Below, piece after piece: positions 1-8,440 of a stretch of 33,805 nucleotides of DNA. Both the position numbers and the translations under genes were made by a program. Origin of the DNA: Streptomyces sp. NRRL WC-3549. Lineage in GTDB: Bacteria; Actinomycetota; Actinomycetes; Streptomycetales; Streptomycetaceae. The number at the start of each line of letters is the position of its first letter. Position 1 is the first letter of the stretch. The notes under the pieces are model-generated. The model made no database searches and was not told where the DNA came from. It saw only the letters and a list, made by a program, of their open reading frames with translations. The stretch is taken from the NCBI RefSeq assembly GCF_000721935.1, contig NZ_KL585381.1, positions 169,305 to 203,109 on the forward strand, read 5' to 3'.

Positions 1-975
<975 letters not shown>

Positions 976-977
976 CT

Positions 978-1088
978 ACTCCCTACGCCGGCATTACCCG
1001 GTAACAGGTTCGGCGGTCGGCGCAGCGTGTCCCGTACGGATGTACGGAGGTCAGCGCCCTCTCAGCCCGGTGCTCCGAGCTCCCGCGT
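978..1088 (-). promoter_or_regulatory. TPP (THI-box) riboswitch upstream of thiC
   Basis: On the minus strand the leader carries the two TPP-aptamer hallmarks in order: CTGAGAGGG in the first half, then GAACCTGTTACCGGGTAATG and GCCGGCGTAGGGA in the second half. The 3' end of the aptamer (GTAGGGAGTAGG) contains the Shine-Dalgarno of thiC. This suggests ligand-dependent occlusion of translation initiation, the usual mode in high-GC actinobacteria. The mechanism is inferred; the aptamer sequence is seen directly. Confidence 0.95.
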
Positions 1089-1167
1089 GTGCAAAGGTGC
1101 CACCACGCTAGCCTTCCCCCTGGCGTGCTGACCAGAGGGCCTCCCCTCTTCTTGGGATGATCGCGGG

Positions 1168-2523
1168 GTGACGCCCTCAGGAAACGCGCCCGGACCCCAC
1201 GGCCCCGCCTCTGGCAGCGCGCAGAGCCATGCGCATGCCCACACGCACAGCCACGGCCCCGCGGCACCGGTCTCCAAACATCTGCGCAAGGTCATCGCGG
1301 CCGTGCTCATCCCGTTCGCCACCGCGGTCCTCGTCGGCCTCGTCGCCTTCTGGCCCGGCAGCGCCCCCGCCCACGAGCGCACCGGTGTCGGCTTCGACCG
1401 GCAGACGCAGGACGGGAGAGTGGTGAAGGTCGTCCCGGTCGACTGCGCCGACGTCAACGCAGGACAGGTGCCGCCGACCGGGGACACCTCGACGCCGTCC
1501 GGACGTGAGGCCGTCGCCGAGCAGACGGGCGCATGCAAGAAGGCCACGGTCGAGGTGACGACCGGCAAGGACAAGGGACGCACGTTCGTCGAGATCATCC
1601 AGTCCGACGCGACCCGGAAGCTGAAGCAGGGTCAGGGCGTGGTCGTGGCGTACGCCCCCGACGCACCCCACGACCTCCAGTACTCGGTGACGGACATCGA
1701 CCGCTCGTTCCCGATGGCCCTGCTGGCCGGAATCTTCGCCCTGGCGGTGGTCGTCGTGGGCAGGCTGCGCGGACTCATGGCGCTGATCGCGCTCGCGGTC
1801 TCGTTCGCGGTGCTCACGCTGTTCATCCTGCCGGCGATCCTGCAGGGCTCGAATCCACTGGTCGTGGCGGTCATCGGGGCCAGCGCCATCATGCTGATCG
1901 CCCTCTACACCTGTCACGGCCTGACGGCCCGCACCTCCGTCGCCGTCCTAGGCACCCTCATCTCCCTGGTACTGATCGGCCTGCTGGGCTCCCTCTTCAT
2001 CGGCTGGGCCGGCCTGAGCGGCAACACCGACGACAACACCGGCCTGATCCACGGGTTGTACCCGGGGATCGACATGAGCGGCCTGTTGCTGGCCGGTGTC
2101 ATCATCGGGTCGCTCGGTGTGCTCGACGACGTGACCGTCACCCAGACGTCGGCCGTCTGGGAGCTGCACCAGGCGGACCCCACCATGGGCGTGCGGCGGC
2201 TCTACAAGGCCGGTATCCGGATCGGCCGGGACCACATCGCATCGGTCGTCAACACGCTTGTGCTCGCGTACGCGGGCGCGGCGCTGCCCCTGCTGCTGCT
2301 CTTCTCCATCGCCCAGAGCAGCGTCGGGGTGGTCGCCAACAGCGAACTGGTCGCCGAGGAGATCGTCCGTACCCTCGTCGGATCGATCGGTCTGGTCGCC
2401 TCGGTGCCGGTGACGACGGTGCTCGCGGCGCTGGTGGTCTCCGCGGACCGTACGGGGCTCGGCGCGGAAGCCGGAGCTCCTGCACCCGTACGGACCGGGA
2501 GGGGCCGACGCCGCAAGGCGTGA
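1168..2523 (+). CDS. YibE/F-like multipass membrane protein
   Basis: 451 aa from a GTG start. It resembles the YibE/F family of polytopic membrane proteins, whose biochemical role is not established. The layout is a cytoplasmic N-terminus, one membrane segment near residues 40-62, an extracytoplasmic stretch to about residue 170 with two Cys, and then six to seven hydrophobic helices. The family-type stretch LGVLDDVTVTQTSAVWEL precedes a basic loop. The N-terminus contains an alternating His segment, HAHAHTHSHG (residues 21-30), which looks like a metal-binding tail. The gene is divergent from thiC and convergent with ssgA, so probably monocistronic. The Shine-Dalgarno is weak, leaving the exact start less certain than the family call. 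Confidence 0.85.
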   Translation: MTPSGNAPGPHGPASGSAQSHAHAHTHSHGPAAPVSKHLRKVIAAVLIPFATAVLVGLVAFWPGSAPAHERTGVGFDRQTQDGRVVKVVPVDCADVNAGQVPPTGDTSTPSGREAVAEQTGACKKATVEVTTGKDKGRTFVEIIQSDATRKLKQGQGVVVAYAPDAPHDLQYSVTDIDRSFPMALLAGIFALAVVVVGRLRGLMALIALAVSFAVLTLFILPAILQGSNPLVVAVIGASAIMLIALYTCHGLTARTSVAVLGTLISLVLIGLLGSLFIGWAGLSGNTDDNTGLIHGLYPGIDMSGLLLAGVIIGSLGVLDDVTVTQTSAVWELHQADPTMGVRRLYKAGIRIGRDHIASVVNTLVLAYAGAALPLLLLFSIAQSSVGVVANSELVAEEIVRTLVGSIGLVASVPVTTVLAALVVSADRTGLGAEAGAPAPVRTGRGRRRKA

Positions 2524-2559
2524 GCACGGGGCTCCCGGACGCCGACAGCCGCCGTTCGC

Positions 2560-2997
2560 TCAGCCGGCGTTCTGCTCCTTGGCCAAAATGCGGCCCAGGG
2601 CCTCTTCCAGACTGCCGTCGAAGTCACCCAGAGTGTGCTCCTGTCCCAGTGGTACCAACTTGTCCGTCCGGTCGAGAAATGCCACAAGAGGAGCCGTGCC
2701 GGCCCGGAAGAGCGCACGGTCGGCGCCCACCTGGAGCCTGATGTGTACATCCGAGAGACCCTCGGGTTCGGTCGGGGCAATGTGCACATCGCCGTCGCCG
2801 CTCGGGCTGTTGAGCCCGTCCAGCAGCAACTCACGGCCGAACGCCCAGGTGACGGGGGCGTCACCGGGCAGATGGAAGGTCATGCGGATCGCATACGGAT
2901 CGCTGACCTCGTACCGGAGCTCCACCGGAATACGGAAGGAGAGCTCCTCCGAGACGAGGAAGCTCATCATGACCTCTGCTTGAACCGACTCGCGCAT
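2560..2997 (-). CDS. ssgA: Sporulation-specific cell division protein SsgA
   Basis: 145 aa, the normal length for SsgA. SsgA-like proteins are confined to morphologically complex actinomycetes; SsgA promotes spore-septum formation and influences hyphal tip growth and peptidoglycan remodelling by marking sites of septation. The start MRESVQAEVMMSFLVSEEL and the run FHLPGDAPVTWAFGRELL match SsgA as I know it from S. griseus and S. coelicolor, rather than the paralogues SsgB-G. The IclR regulator gene directly upstream on the same strand is the known partner ssgR, separated by 101 bp that holds an AdpA-type site. The Shine-Dalgarno before the ATG is poor (GGGG), so translation may be weak or regulated. 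Confidence 0.95.
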   Translation of the reverse strand: MRESVQAEVMMSFLVSEELSFRIPVELRYEVSDPYAIRMTFHLPGDAPVTWAFGRELLLDGLNSPSGDGDVHIAPTEPEGLSDVHIRLQVGADRALFRAGTAPLVAFLDRTDKLVPLGQEHTLGDFDGSLEEALGRILAKEQNAG

Positions 2998-3018
2998 CGT
3001 TCAACCCCGCAGTAGATG

Positions 3019-3028
3019 AAACTGGCCA
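3019..3028 (-). promoter_or_regulatory. Candidate AdpA-binding site upstream of ssgA
   Basis: The minus strand reads TGGCCAGTTT, an exact match to the published AdpA consensus TGGCSNGWWY. It lies in the ssgR-ssgA intergenic region, 22 bp upstream of the ssgA start codon. AdpA is known to switch on ssgA in S. griseus, although from sites further upstream of the promoter. The consensus is degenerate, so this remains a candidate. Confidence 0.4.
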
Positions 3029-3098
3029 GGAATGATCCCCCATGGCCCTATTGACGCCATCGTGGTGCACGCGATAGCAGATCACAAGGAGTGATTTT

Positions 3099-3863
3099 TC
3101 AGATACTGATAGAGAACACGAACGAGCGCAAGAACGTGGTTACTTCGCAGCGTAATTGTTCGATCGCAGCGAGCAACCGTTCTTCTTGCTCCAAGGGGAG
3201 CGAAACCGCCATCGCCGCCACAGCGGGGCCCACGGTGATCGGAATGGCCGCGCACACGGTCCCCAGGGCGTACTCCTGCCGTTCGACGACGGGCTCCATC
3301 CGCTTCATCGCCCTCAGCCGCGCGAGGAAGGTCTGACGGTCCCGTACGGAGTAACGCGTCAACTGCCGCACCGGGTACCGGTCGAGGTGGTCCTCGCGCG
3401 CCCGCTCGTCGAGCTGGCCCAGCAGGCACTGTCCGAGCGCGTGGGCATGCCCGGTCTCCCGGAAGGCCGCCCACTCGCGCACGGAGGGCGCGGCCGGGCT
3501 GTCGGCCACCGCGACCAGCTCGATCTCACCGTCCCGGTAGAGGGCGCAGTACACGGGCGCACCGATGAGGCCGGCCCAGTGGGCGAGCGAGTCAACGATC
3601 ACGCCGGGGCGGGAGGAACGGCCGCCGACCAGCTTCTCGGCAGCGGCGCCGAACAGGAACACCCCGTTCTCCCTGCGGAGGTATCCCTCGTGGGTCAAGG
3701 TGCGCAGCAGGTGGTAGGCGGTGGGCAGAGGAAGTCCCGCCTCCCTCGCCAGCTGCTTGGCAGGGGCCCCGTCCCGATGGGTGCCCACAGCCTCCATCAG
3801 TCTCAAGGCCCGCTGCACCGATCCGATCAACGTCGGGACAGCAGGGCTCGATGCCGTGGTCAC
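3099..3863 (-). CDS. ssgR: IclR-family activator SsgR, with a TTA codon
   Basis: 254 aa from a GTG start. SsgR is the IclR-type activator of ssgA in S. coelicolor. An N-terminal winged helix-turn-helix (about residues 10-75, with AKQLAREAGLPLPTAYHLLR) is followed by the IclR effector domain. The codon at 3153-3155 on the minus strand is TTA (Leu237, in EQLRCEV), so full-length protein should need the bldA tRNA. The last roughly 40 codons use more A/T-ending codons than the rest of the gene, which could mean the 3' end has been remodelled. ssgA follows 101 bp downstream on the same strand. The upstream Shine-Dalgarno is weak, so the start may shift by a few codons. Confidence 0.93.
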   Translation of the reverse strand: MTTASSPAVPTLIGSVQRALRLMEAVGTHRDGAPAKQLAREAGLPLPTAYHLLRTLTHEGYLRRENGVFLFGAAAEKLVGGRSSRPGVIVDSLAHWAGLIGAPVYCALYRDGEIELVAVADSPAAPSVREWAAFRETGHAHALGQCLLGQLDERAREDHLDRYPVRQLTRYSVRDRQTFLARLRAMKRMEPVVERQEYALGTVCAAIPITVGPAVAAMAVSLPLEQEERLLAAIEQLRCEVTTFLRSFVFSISI

Positions 3864-3900
3864 AGGTCACCCCCAGGCATGGTGACGGGCTCTCAGCCCT

Positions 3901-3923
3901 CCCGCGGGGGCCGCCCCCGCGGG
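3901..3923. terminator. GC-rich inverted repeat upstream of ssgR
   Basis: Two perfect 11-bp arms (CCCGCGGGGGC and GCCCCCGCGGG) are separated by one base. They lie 38 bp upstream of the ssgR start and downstream of the DUF5326 gene, both transcribed leftward. An intrinsic terminator that insulates ssgR is the simplest reading. There is no T tract, as is common in Streptomyces. Confidence 0.5.
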
Positions 3924-4105
3924 CCCGCCGCGAGCCTGGGGTCCGGAGACCGACCGGTCGCACAAACCACTGGGCAGAATGGTGACGGACAGTCATTTCC
4001 CAGCTGGCGGCAGCGGTACGCAACTGTATCGGCACGGTGCGTCACGAGGGAGGTTTCCCGCCCGACTTAGCTCAGCTGGGCTAATCGCCGTATCAGCGGC
4101 CCGCC

Positions 4106-4132
4106 CGGCCCGTCACCGTACGTCACGGGCCG
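4106..4132 (-). terminator. Possible terminator after the DUF5326 gene
   Basis: Arms CGGCCCGT (4106-4113) and ACGGGCCG (4125-4132) form an 8-bp stem with an 11-nt loop just downstream of the stop codon of the small membrane protein gene. There is no T run. Confidence 0.4.
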
Positions 4133-4149
4133 TTGCATGCACGATCGTC

Positions 4150-4359
4150 CTACCAATCGCGGGAGGACGACATGAACTTCCGTACGACAAAGATCAGGCC
4201 GCCGACCAGCACGACGGCGACCAGCACCTTGAAGAGCAGGCCGATGACGAACCCGACCACACTGGCGATCAGCCCACCGAACACGACGAGCACGATGAGC
4301 GGCACCGCGACCCATTTCACCCACCAGGGCATCCCCGCGAAAATCTCCTGTACCGCCAT
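4150..4359 (-). CDS. Small DUF5326-type membrane protein
   Basis: 69 aa. Two hydrophobic segments (about residues 15-41 and 43-60) are bounded by a tryptophan-rich interface (PWWVKWVAVP) at the start and a charged tail (VRKFMSSSRDW). This matches the small Streptomyces family named DUF5326, of unknown function. The ATG at 4359 has GAGG about 8 nt upstream. It precedes ssgR on the same strand but is separated by roughly 290 bp and two inverted repeats, so it is probably transcribed on its own. Confidence 0.8.
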   Translation of the reverse strand: MAVQEIFAGMPWWVKWVAVPLIVLVVFGGLIASVVGFVIGLLFKVLVAVVLVGGLIFVVRKFMSSSRDW

Positions 4360-4484
4360 CGTCCGTACCTCGTCTCTGTGAGTTCCTGCCCCCGATGCTA
4401 GAGGCGTGGGACCCGCCCGCGGAGGGGTGGGATCCCTTGAAGACCCCTGAGCGGCCCCCTAGGGAACCCCGAGGAGCGCGGCGC

Positions 4485-4802
4485 TCATCCCTCGGGCGGG
4501 GAGAAGACCACCATGACCCGGAGGTCCTCGGTGATGTGGTGGAACTTGTGGGCGGTGCCCGCGGGCACGTACACGACGCTCCCCCGGCCCACCTGCGTGG
4601 TCTCCGTCCCGACCGTGATCGAGGCGCGGCCGCTCATGACGAGGTAGACCTCGTCCTGGCGGTGGGGCTGCTGCGGGTCGAGTGCGCCGGCGTCCAGGGC
4701 GTACAGGCCGACGGACATGTTGCGTTCGCGGACGAACTGCAGGTAGGCGCCGTCGTTGGCGGCGCGCTCCGCCTCCAGCTCGTCCAGTCGGAATGCCTTC
4801 AT
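4485..4802 (-). CDS. Small single-domain cupin protein
   Basis: 105 aa from the ATG at 4802, which has a GAGGGG Shine-Dalgarno. A much longer upstream-open frame exists, but it would overlap the divergent membrane-protein gene and lacks support. The cupin fold is shown by motif 1, PHRQDEVYLVMSGRASI (residues 46-62), and motif 2, RGSVVYVPAGTAHKFHHI (73-90). Likely metal ligands are His47, Gln49, Glu51 and His85; Gln49 replaces the usual second His of motif 1. The N-terminus (FRLDELEAERAANDGAYLQF) is typical of actinobacterial cupins of unknown substrate. It is divergent from the holin-like gene, 78 bp apart. Confidence 0.88.
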   Translation of the reverse strand: MKAFRLDELEAERAANDGAYLQFVRERNMSVGLYALDAGALDPQQPHRQDEVYLVMSGRASITVGTETTQVGRGSVVYVPAGTAHKFHHITEDLRVMVVFSPPEG

Positions 4803-4880
4803 CGTCCGTCCGCCCCTCGTACCCGTGCTCGTCCCTGCCGCCGGTGTCCACCACCGATCACGTCTGCCACGATCAGACAC

Positions 4881-5258
4881 ATGAAGAATTTCGTAGTCAA
4901 GACGATCGCCAACGCGGGCGCGCTGGCCGTGGCCATCTGGCTTCTCCAGGACATCACGCTCACCGGTCACAGCACCGGCAGCAAGGTGCTCACGCTCATC
5001 GTGGTCGCGCTCCTGTTCGGCCTGGTCAACTCCGTCGTGAAGCCGGTGGTCAAGCTTCTGACCCTCCCGCTGTTCATCCTGACGCTCGGCCTGATCACCC
5101 TGGTGGTCAACGCCCTGATGCTGATGCTGACCTCGTGGCTGGCCGGCGTCCTGGATGTGAGCTTCCACGTCCAGGGCTTCTGGACCGCGGTTCTGGGCGG
5201 TCTGATCATTTCGGTGGTCTCCTGGGCCCTCGACGTCGTACTGCCCGACGAGGACTGA
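4881..5258 (+). CDS. Phage-holin 4_2 superfamily (YvlD-like) membrane protein
   Basis: 125 aa with four hydrophobic segments (about residues 8-25, 35-55, 60-88 and 100-118). The signature FGLVNSVVKPVVKLLTLPL is the conserved core of the family related to B. subtilis YvlD. Despite the family name these are usually chromosomal membrane proteins of unknown function, not lysis proteins. The ATG at 4881 is chosen because an upstream in-frame extension has low-complexity, non-family sequence and runs antisense through the cupin gene. The PLP-enzyme gene begins 61 bp downstream on the same strand and could be cotranscribed. Confidence 0.85.
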   Translation: MKNFVVKTIANAGALAVAIWLLQDITLTGHSTGSKVLTLIVVALLFGLVNSVVKPVVKLLTLPLFILTLGLITLVVNALMLMLTSWLAGVLDVSFHVQGFWTAVLGGLIISVVSWALDVVLPDED

Positions 5259-5319
5259 CCGGCATCCGCCGGCCGACGGCCGCCCGGCGCGGAGCCGGAA
5301 GAGAGACGAGGGAGCAGAG

Positions 5320-6444
5320 ATGAGCACCACGAGCGACGGCACCCGGGCCGTACGTGCGGGACTGCCCGCTCCGGAGCAGTACGAACCGACGCTGCCGGGC
5401 CCGGTCTTCGCCGCCCACTTCCATCTGTCCGGGGAGCCCGTCGGACCGTACACCTACGGCCGGGAGACGAACCCGACGTGGACCCGGCTGGAGCAGGCGA
5501 TCGGCGAGCTGGAAGCCCCGGGCGAGCAGGTCGGGACCACTGTCTTCGCCTCCGGGATGGCGGCCGTCTCCGCCGTTCTCCTGTCCCGGGCACGCACCGG
5601 TGACACCGTGGTCCTGCCGGACGACGGATACCAGGCGCTGCCTCTGGTGCGGGAGCAACTGGAGGCGTACGGCGTCCGGGTGCGTACGGCGCCGACCGGC
5701 GGCGACGCCCAACTGCGGGTGCTCGATGGGGCGAAGCTGCTGTGGCTGGAGACCCCTTCCAACCCGGGGCTGGACGTCTGCGACGTGCGCCGGCTGGTCG
5801 CCGCCGCACATGAGGCGGGGGCGCTGGTCGCGGTCGACAACACGCTGGCCACACCCCTCGGCCAGCGCCCCTTGGAGCTCGGTGCCGACTTCTCGGTGGC
5901 GAGCGACACCAAGGGCATGACCGGGCACGGCGACATCCTGTTGGGCCATGTGACGTGCAAGGACCCGGAGCTGTCCGCGGGCGTGCGCCGGTGGCGGAAG
6001 GTCGTCGGCGCGATTCCCGGCCCGATGGAGGCCTGGCTCGCCCACCGTTCGCTGTCCACCTTGCAGATGCGGATCGACCGGCAGTGCGACACCGCACTCG
6101 TCTTGGCGACGGCCCTGTCGAGGCGTACGGACGTGACGGGCCTGCGCTACCCGGGGCTGCCCGGCGATGCCTCGCACGCGATCGCTGCCCGGCAGATGCG
6201 GCGTTTCGGCTCCGTGGTCTCCTTCGTCCTCGCGGACAAGGGCACCGCCGAGCGCTTCCTGGACGGGCTGCGCCTGGTCGACGACGCGACGAGCTTCGGG
6301 GGCATCAGGTCGACCGCCGAGCGCCGGGCCCGCTGGGGCGGGGACGCCGTCCCGGAAGGCTTCATCCGTTTCTCGGTGGGCGCCGAGGACCCGGACGACC
6401 TGCTGGCCGACGTCGAGAACGCACTGGACCGGGCCGCCCGCTGA
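5320..6444 (+). CDS. Cystathionine gamma-synthase/lyase-family PLP enzyme
   Basis: 374 aa, the usual length for Cys/Met-metabolism PLP enzymes (fold type I), which interconvert homocysteine, cystathionine and cysteine. Visible motifs are YGRETNPT (46-53, phosphate-binding Tyr/Arg supplied to the neighbouring subunit), ASGMAAVSA (78-86), LETPSNPGLDV (143-153), AVDNT with PLP-binding Asp173, and SDTKGMTGHGD with the Schiff-base lysine Lys198. The C-terminal FIRFSVGAEDPDDLLADVE is also typical. Whether it acts as synthase or lyase cannot be told from sequence alone. A good GAGGGAG site precedes the ATG. Downstream lies the remnant of a LysR regulator gene that may once have controlled it. Confidence 0.92.
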   Translation: MSTTSDGTRAVRAGLPAPEQYEPTLPGPVFAAHFHLSGEPVGPYTYGRETNPTWTRLEQAIGELEAPGEQVGTTVFASGMAAVSAVLLSRARTGDTVVLPDDGYQALPLVREQLEAYGVRVRTAPTGGDAQLRVLDGAKLLWLETPSNPGLDVCDVRRLVAAAHEAGALVAVDNTLATPLGQRPLELGADFSVASDTKGMTGHGDILLGHVTCKDPELSAGVRRWRKVVGAIPGPMEAWLAHRSLSTLQMRIDRQCDTALVLATALSRRTDVTGLRYPGLPGDASHAIAARQMRRFGSVVSFVLADKGTAERFLDGLRLVDDATSFGGIRSTAERRARWGGDAVPEGFIRFSVGAEDPDDLLADVENALDRAAR

Positions 6445-6520
6445 CGGCGGCCCCGAGGTCCGGCGGAACCGGCCGGGGACGGGCGTCCCGGGCGACCCGG
6501 CCGGTCCGCTCGGGACGGGT

Positions 6521-6551
6521 GGTCCGAGCCTCCCCCCTCGTGGCTCGGGCC
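6521..6551 (+). terminator. Stem-loop downstream of the PLP-enzyme gene
   Basis: Arms GGTCCGAGCC (6521-6530) and GGCTCGGGCC (6542-6551) pair over 10 bp, including one G-T wobble, with an 11-nt loop. It lies about 75 bp after the stop codon. There is no T tract. Confidence 0.45.
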
Positions 6552-6688
6552 ACCCTGGTTCCTGATGCGTCGAACCGCTGCGGCGAGGCTAGTTGACCGA
6601 GCGTCAGCGAACCATCACAGAGGCGACAGGGCCCTATCGACATATGCATGGTTGCGTGGTCCAACGCGTCACCGCGGGGAGGGGAGCC

Positions 6689-7335
6689 ACGGACCTGACC
6701 CGGCTGCGCACATTCGTCATGGTGCATCGGGCCGGATCGTTCACCCGGGCCGCCGCGCTGCTCGGCCTGTCCCAGCCGGCCGTCACCTCCCGGACAAGGA
6801 CGCTGGAGCAGCAGCTGGCCGCCCCCTTCTTCCTGCGCCGGGCTCGGGGCGTGACCCCCACGGCTGTGGGGGACGAGCTCGCACAGCGTGCCACCCCACA
6901 CCTGGACGCCCTCGTCGAGATCGCGGAGGCGGGCGGCGACACCGAGTCGCCGGCGCGGACGCTCCACCTGACGGGCCCTGCGGAATTCACCGCCCTGCGT
7001 GTGCTGCCCGTCCTCGTCCCCTGGTCTCCCAGGGACTGGCCGTGCGCAGCACCTTCCTCGCGCAGGCTGAGGACACGCTCGACGGGCTCGCGGCGGGCAC
7101 CACGATCTGGCCCTCACCACCGCACGTCCGCGTGGCGGCCTGCTGGCCGGGACTTGCCGTCCTGCCCCGCTATCTCTGCCAGGACGCGCTGGAACGGGGT
7201 GAGGTGGTGATACTGCTGGGCCCTCCGGGACCGCCGCTGCGGACCTACTTCCTGGCGGTGCGGACCGGCACGCTCTCCCTTCCGCGCATCGCGCGGGCGC
7301 ACGAGTGGCTGGTGCGCCCTGCTGTCGACTGGTGA
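6689..7335 (+). pseudogene. LysR-family regulator pseudogene: lost start, internal deletion, frameshift
   Basis: The N-terminal part reads DLTRLRTFVMVHRAGSFTRA and LSQPAVTSRTRTLEQQL, the LysR winged helix-turn-helix. A strong Shine-Dalgarno (GGGGAGGGGAG) is followed, where ATG-GAC-CTG would be expected, by ACG-GAC-CTG at 6689. Near 7010-7030 the frame breaks after VLPVLV. A different frame then continues with LVSQGLAVRSTFLAQAEDTL and a C-terminus ending ARAHEWLVRPAVDW at 7335. Together about 215 codons remain, against roughly 300 in intact LysR proteins, so most of the effector-binding domain between the ends is missing. Upstream in-frame ATG codons exist (for example 6644) but are not family sequence. 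Confidence 0.85.
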
Positions 7336-7387
7336 GCCGTCGGCCGACAGGCGTTTCAGATGGCGTTTCCTGGGCCACTCTCTTGCC

Positions 7388-7867
7388 ATGACCGAACGCC
7401 CTGTGGTCAAGCGCACCGCACGAGCCGTCCTGCTCGCCGGCGACGACCTCATCCTGATCAAGCGCACCAAGCCCGGGGTCGATCCGTACTGGATCACCCC
7501 TGGTGGGGGCGTCGAGCCGGAGGACGACACCGTCATCGATGCCCTGCACCGCGAGGTCGACGAGGAACTCGGTGCCAAGATCGCCGATGTCGTCCCATGC
7601 TTCGTCGACACGGTCGAGCACATTGAGGGCGGCGGCATCAAGGGCGTCAAGGTGCAGCACTTCTTCGTCTGTCGGCTGGAGTCGATGGACCCTTCACGTC
7701 GGCATGGCCCCGAGATCGACGAGCCCTGTGGCGAGTACGAGATCGTGCGTGTGCCTTTCAGCCGGGTGGGCATCGCGGCGGTGCATCTCGTACCGCTCTC
7801 CCTCCGTCACTACCTGGACGGGAACATCGAGGGAGTACGGGCGATGCACGCCCCCGACCTGGGCTGA
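7388..7867 (+). CDS. Nudix hydrolase
   Basis: 159 aa. The Nudix box starts at the glycines of TPGGGVEPEDD and continues through ALHREVDEELGAKI (roughly residues 39-65), with the metal-binding REVDEEL core intact. The conserved Glu between the Gly and the RE pair (G-x5-E-x7-RE) is Asp here. The family hydrolyses nucleoside diphosphates linked to another group; the substrate is not predictable. No clear Shine-Dalgarno precedes the ATG. It sits between two pseudogenes in a decaying region but is itself open and intact. Confidence 0.9.
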   Translation: MTERPVVKRTARAVLLAGDDLILIKRTKPGVDPYWITPGGGVEPEDDTVIDALHREVDEELGAKIADVVPCFVDTVEHIEGGGIKGVKVQHFFVCRLESMDPSRRHGPEIDEPCGEYEIVRVPFSRVGIAAVHLVPLSLRHYLDGNIEGVRAMHAPDLG

Positions 7868-7979
7868 GGCGAGTCGGACGGTTCGGCTTCATCCCCGTCC
7901 GCGCATCCAGGTACAGCGAGGCCGGTGGAGGCGGACACTCCCCACGCCAGACGACTCCGCAGACCGCGCTCGCCGCCGC

Positions 7980-7993
7980 GTTTCACGTGAAAC
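7980..7993. other. parS site (ParB binding)
   Basis: GTTTCACGTGAAAC, an exact match to the Streptomyces parS 14-bp palindrome bound by ParB during segregation of origin regions into spores. It lies in the roughly 250-bp non-coding stretch between the Nudix gene and the MarR remnant. Apart from this site I see no supported gene in 7868-8119. Confidence 0.93.
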
Positions 7994-8119
7994 CATTCAA
8001 GCGATCCGTACGCCCGAGCATCCTCGTCGCCCATGTCGCCGTGTAGGTCAGTGGGCTGGGCCTGACAGCGGGCCTGCTCACCCTGTCCCTCACTGCGTTC
8101 CTCCCGAGAGACCCCTCGT

Positions 8120-8410
8120 TGGCGCGAGCGGCCACACCGGCAAGACCGTCGCGGACGCCGTGGTTCTGAGCCAGAGCGCCACCCCCGGCCGGTCACCTGC
8201 CTAGAGGACCGCGGCCTGCTGACCCGCTACCTGTGCGACACCGACCGCCGGGGCATCTACACCGACGTCACAGAAACCGGTCCGAAGCTGCTGGACGAGG
8301 CACGGCCCACCAAGGGCGGCGCCCTGCGCGCCGCCCTCGGCGAGGCGGCCAACGACCCTGAGCCGGCCCCGCTGGTCCGGGCGGCCGAAGCCCTCGATGT
8401 CCCCGCCTGA
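8120..8410 (+). pseudogene. MarR-family regulator remnant (frameshifted C-terminal part)
   Basis: One frame reads GKTVADAVVLSQSAT, resembling the end of a MarR recognition helix. It breaks near 8170-8185. After that a second frame gives VTCLEDRGLLTRYLCDTD, then RRGIYTDVTETGPKLLDEA, and ends ALDVPA with a stop at 8408-8410. This is the wing and dimerisation helix expected of MarR proteins (RLEDRGLV-x-R-x6-DRRG). No N-terminal half or start codon is recognisable upstream. The former gene would have ended about 30 bp before the GNAT gene. Confidence 0.75.
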
Positions 8411-8440
8411 GTGGCCCGGTTGTTGCGTAGTCTGCCGATC

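Noticed and set aside
4061..4086. tRNA-like 5' half: acceptor-like bases followed by a D-arm-like TTAGCTCAGCTGGG
   Set aside because: No closing GAGC for the D stem, and no anticodon or T arm follows, so it is not a tRNA gene. A tRNA remnant or chance match cannot be told apart.
4881..5258. Prophage lysis gene, because of the holin-family name
   Set aside because: This 4_2-type family is chromosomal and widespread; no phage genes surround it.
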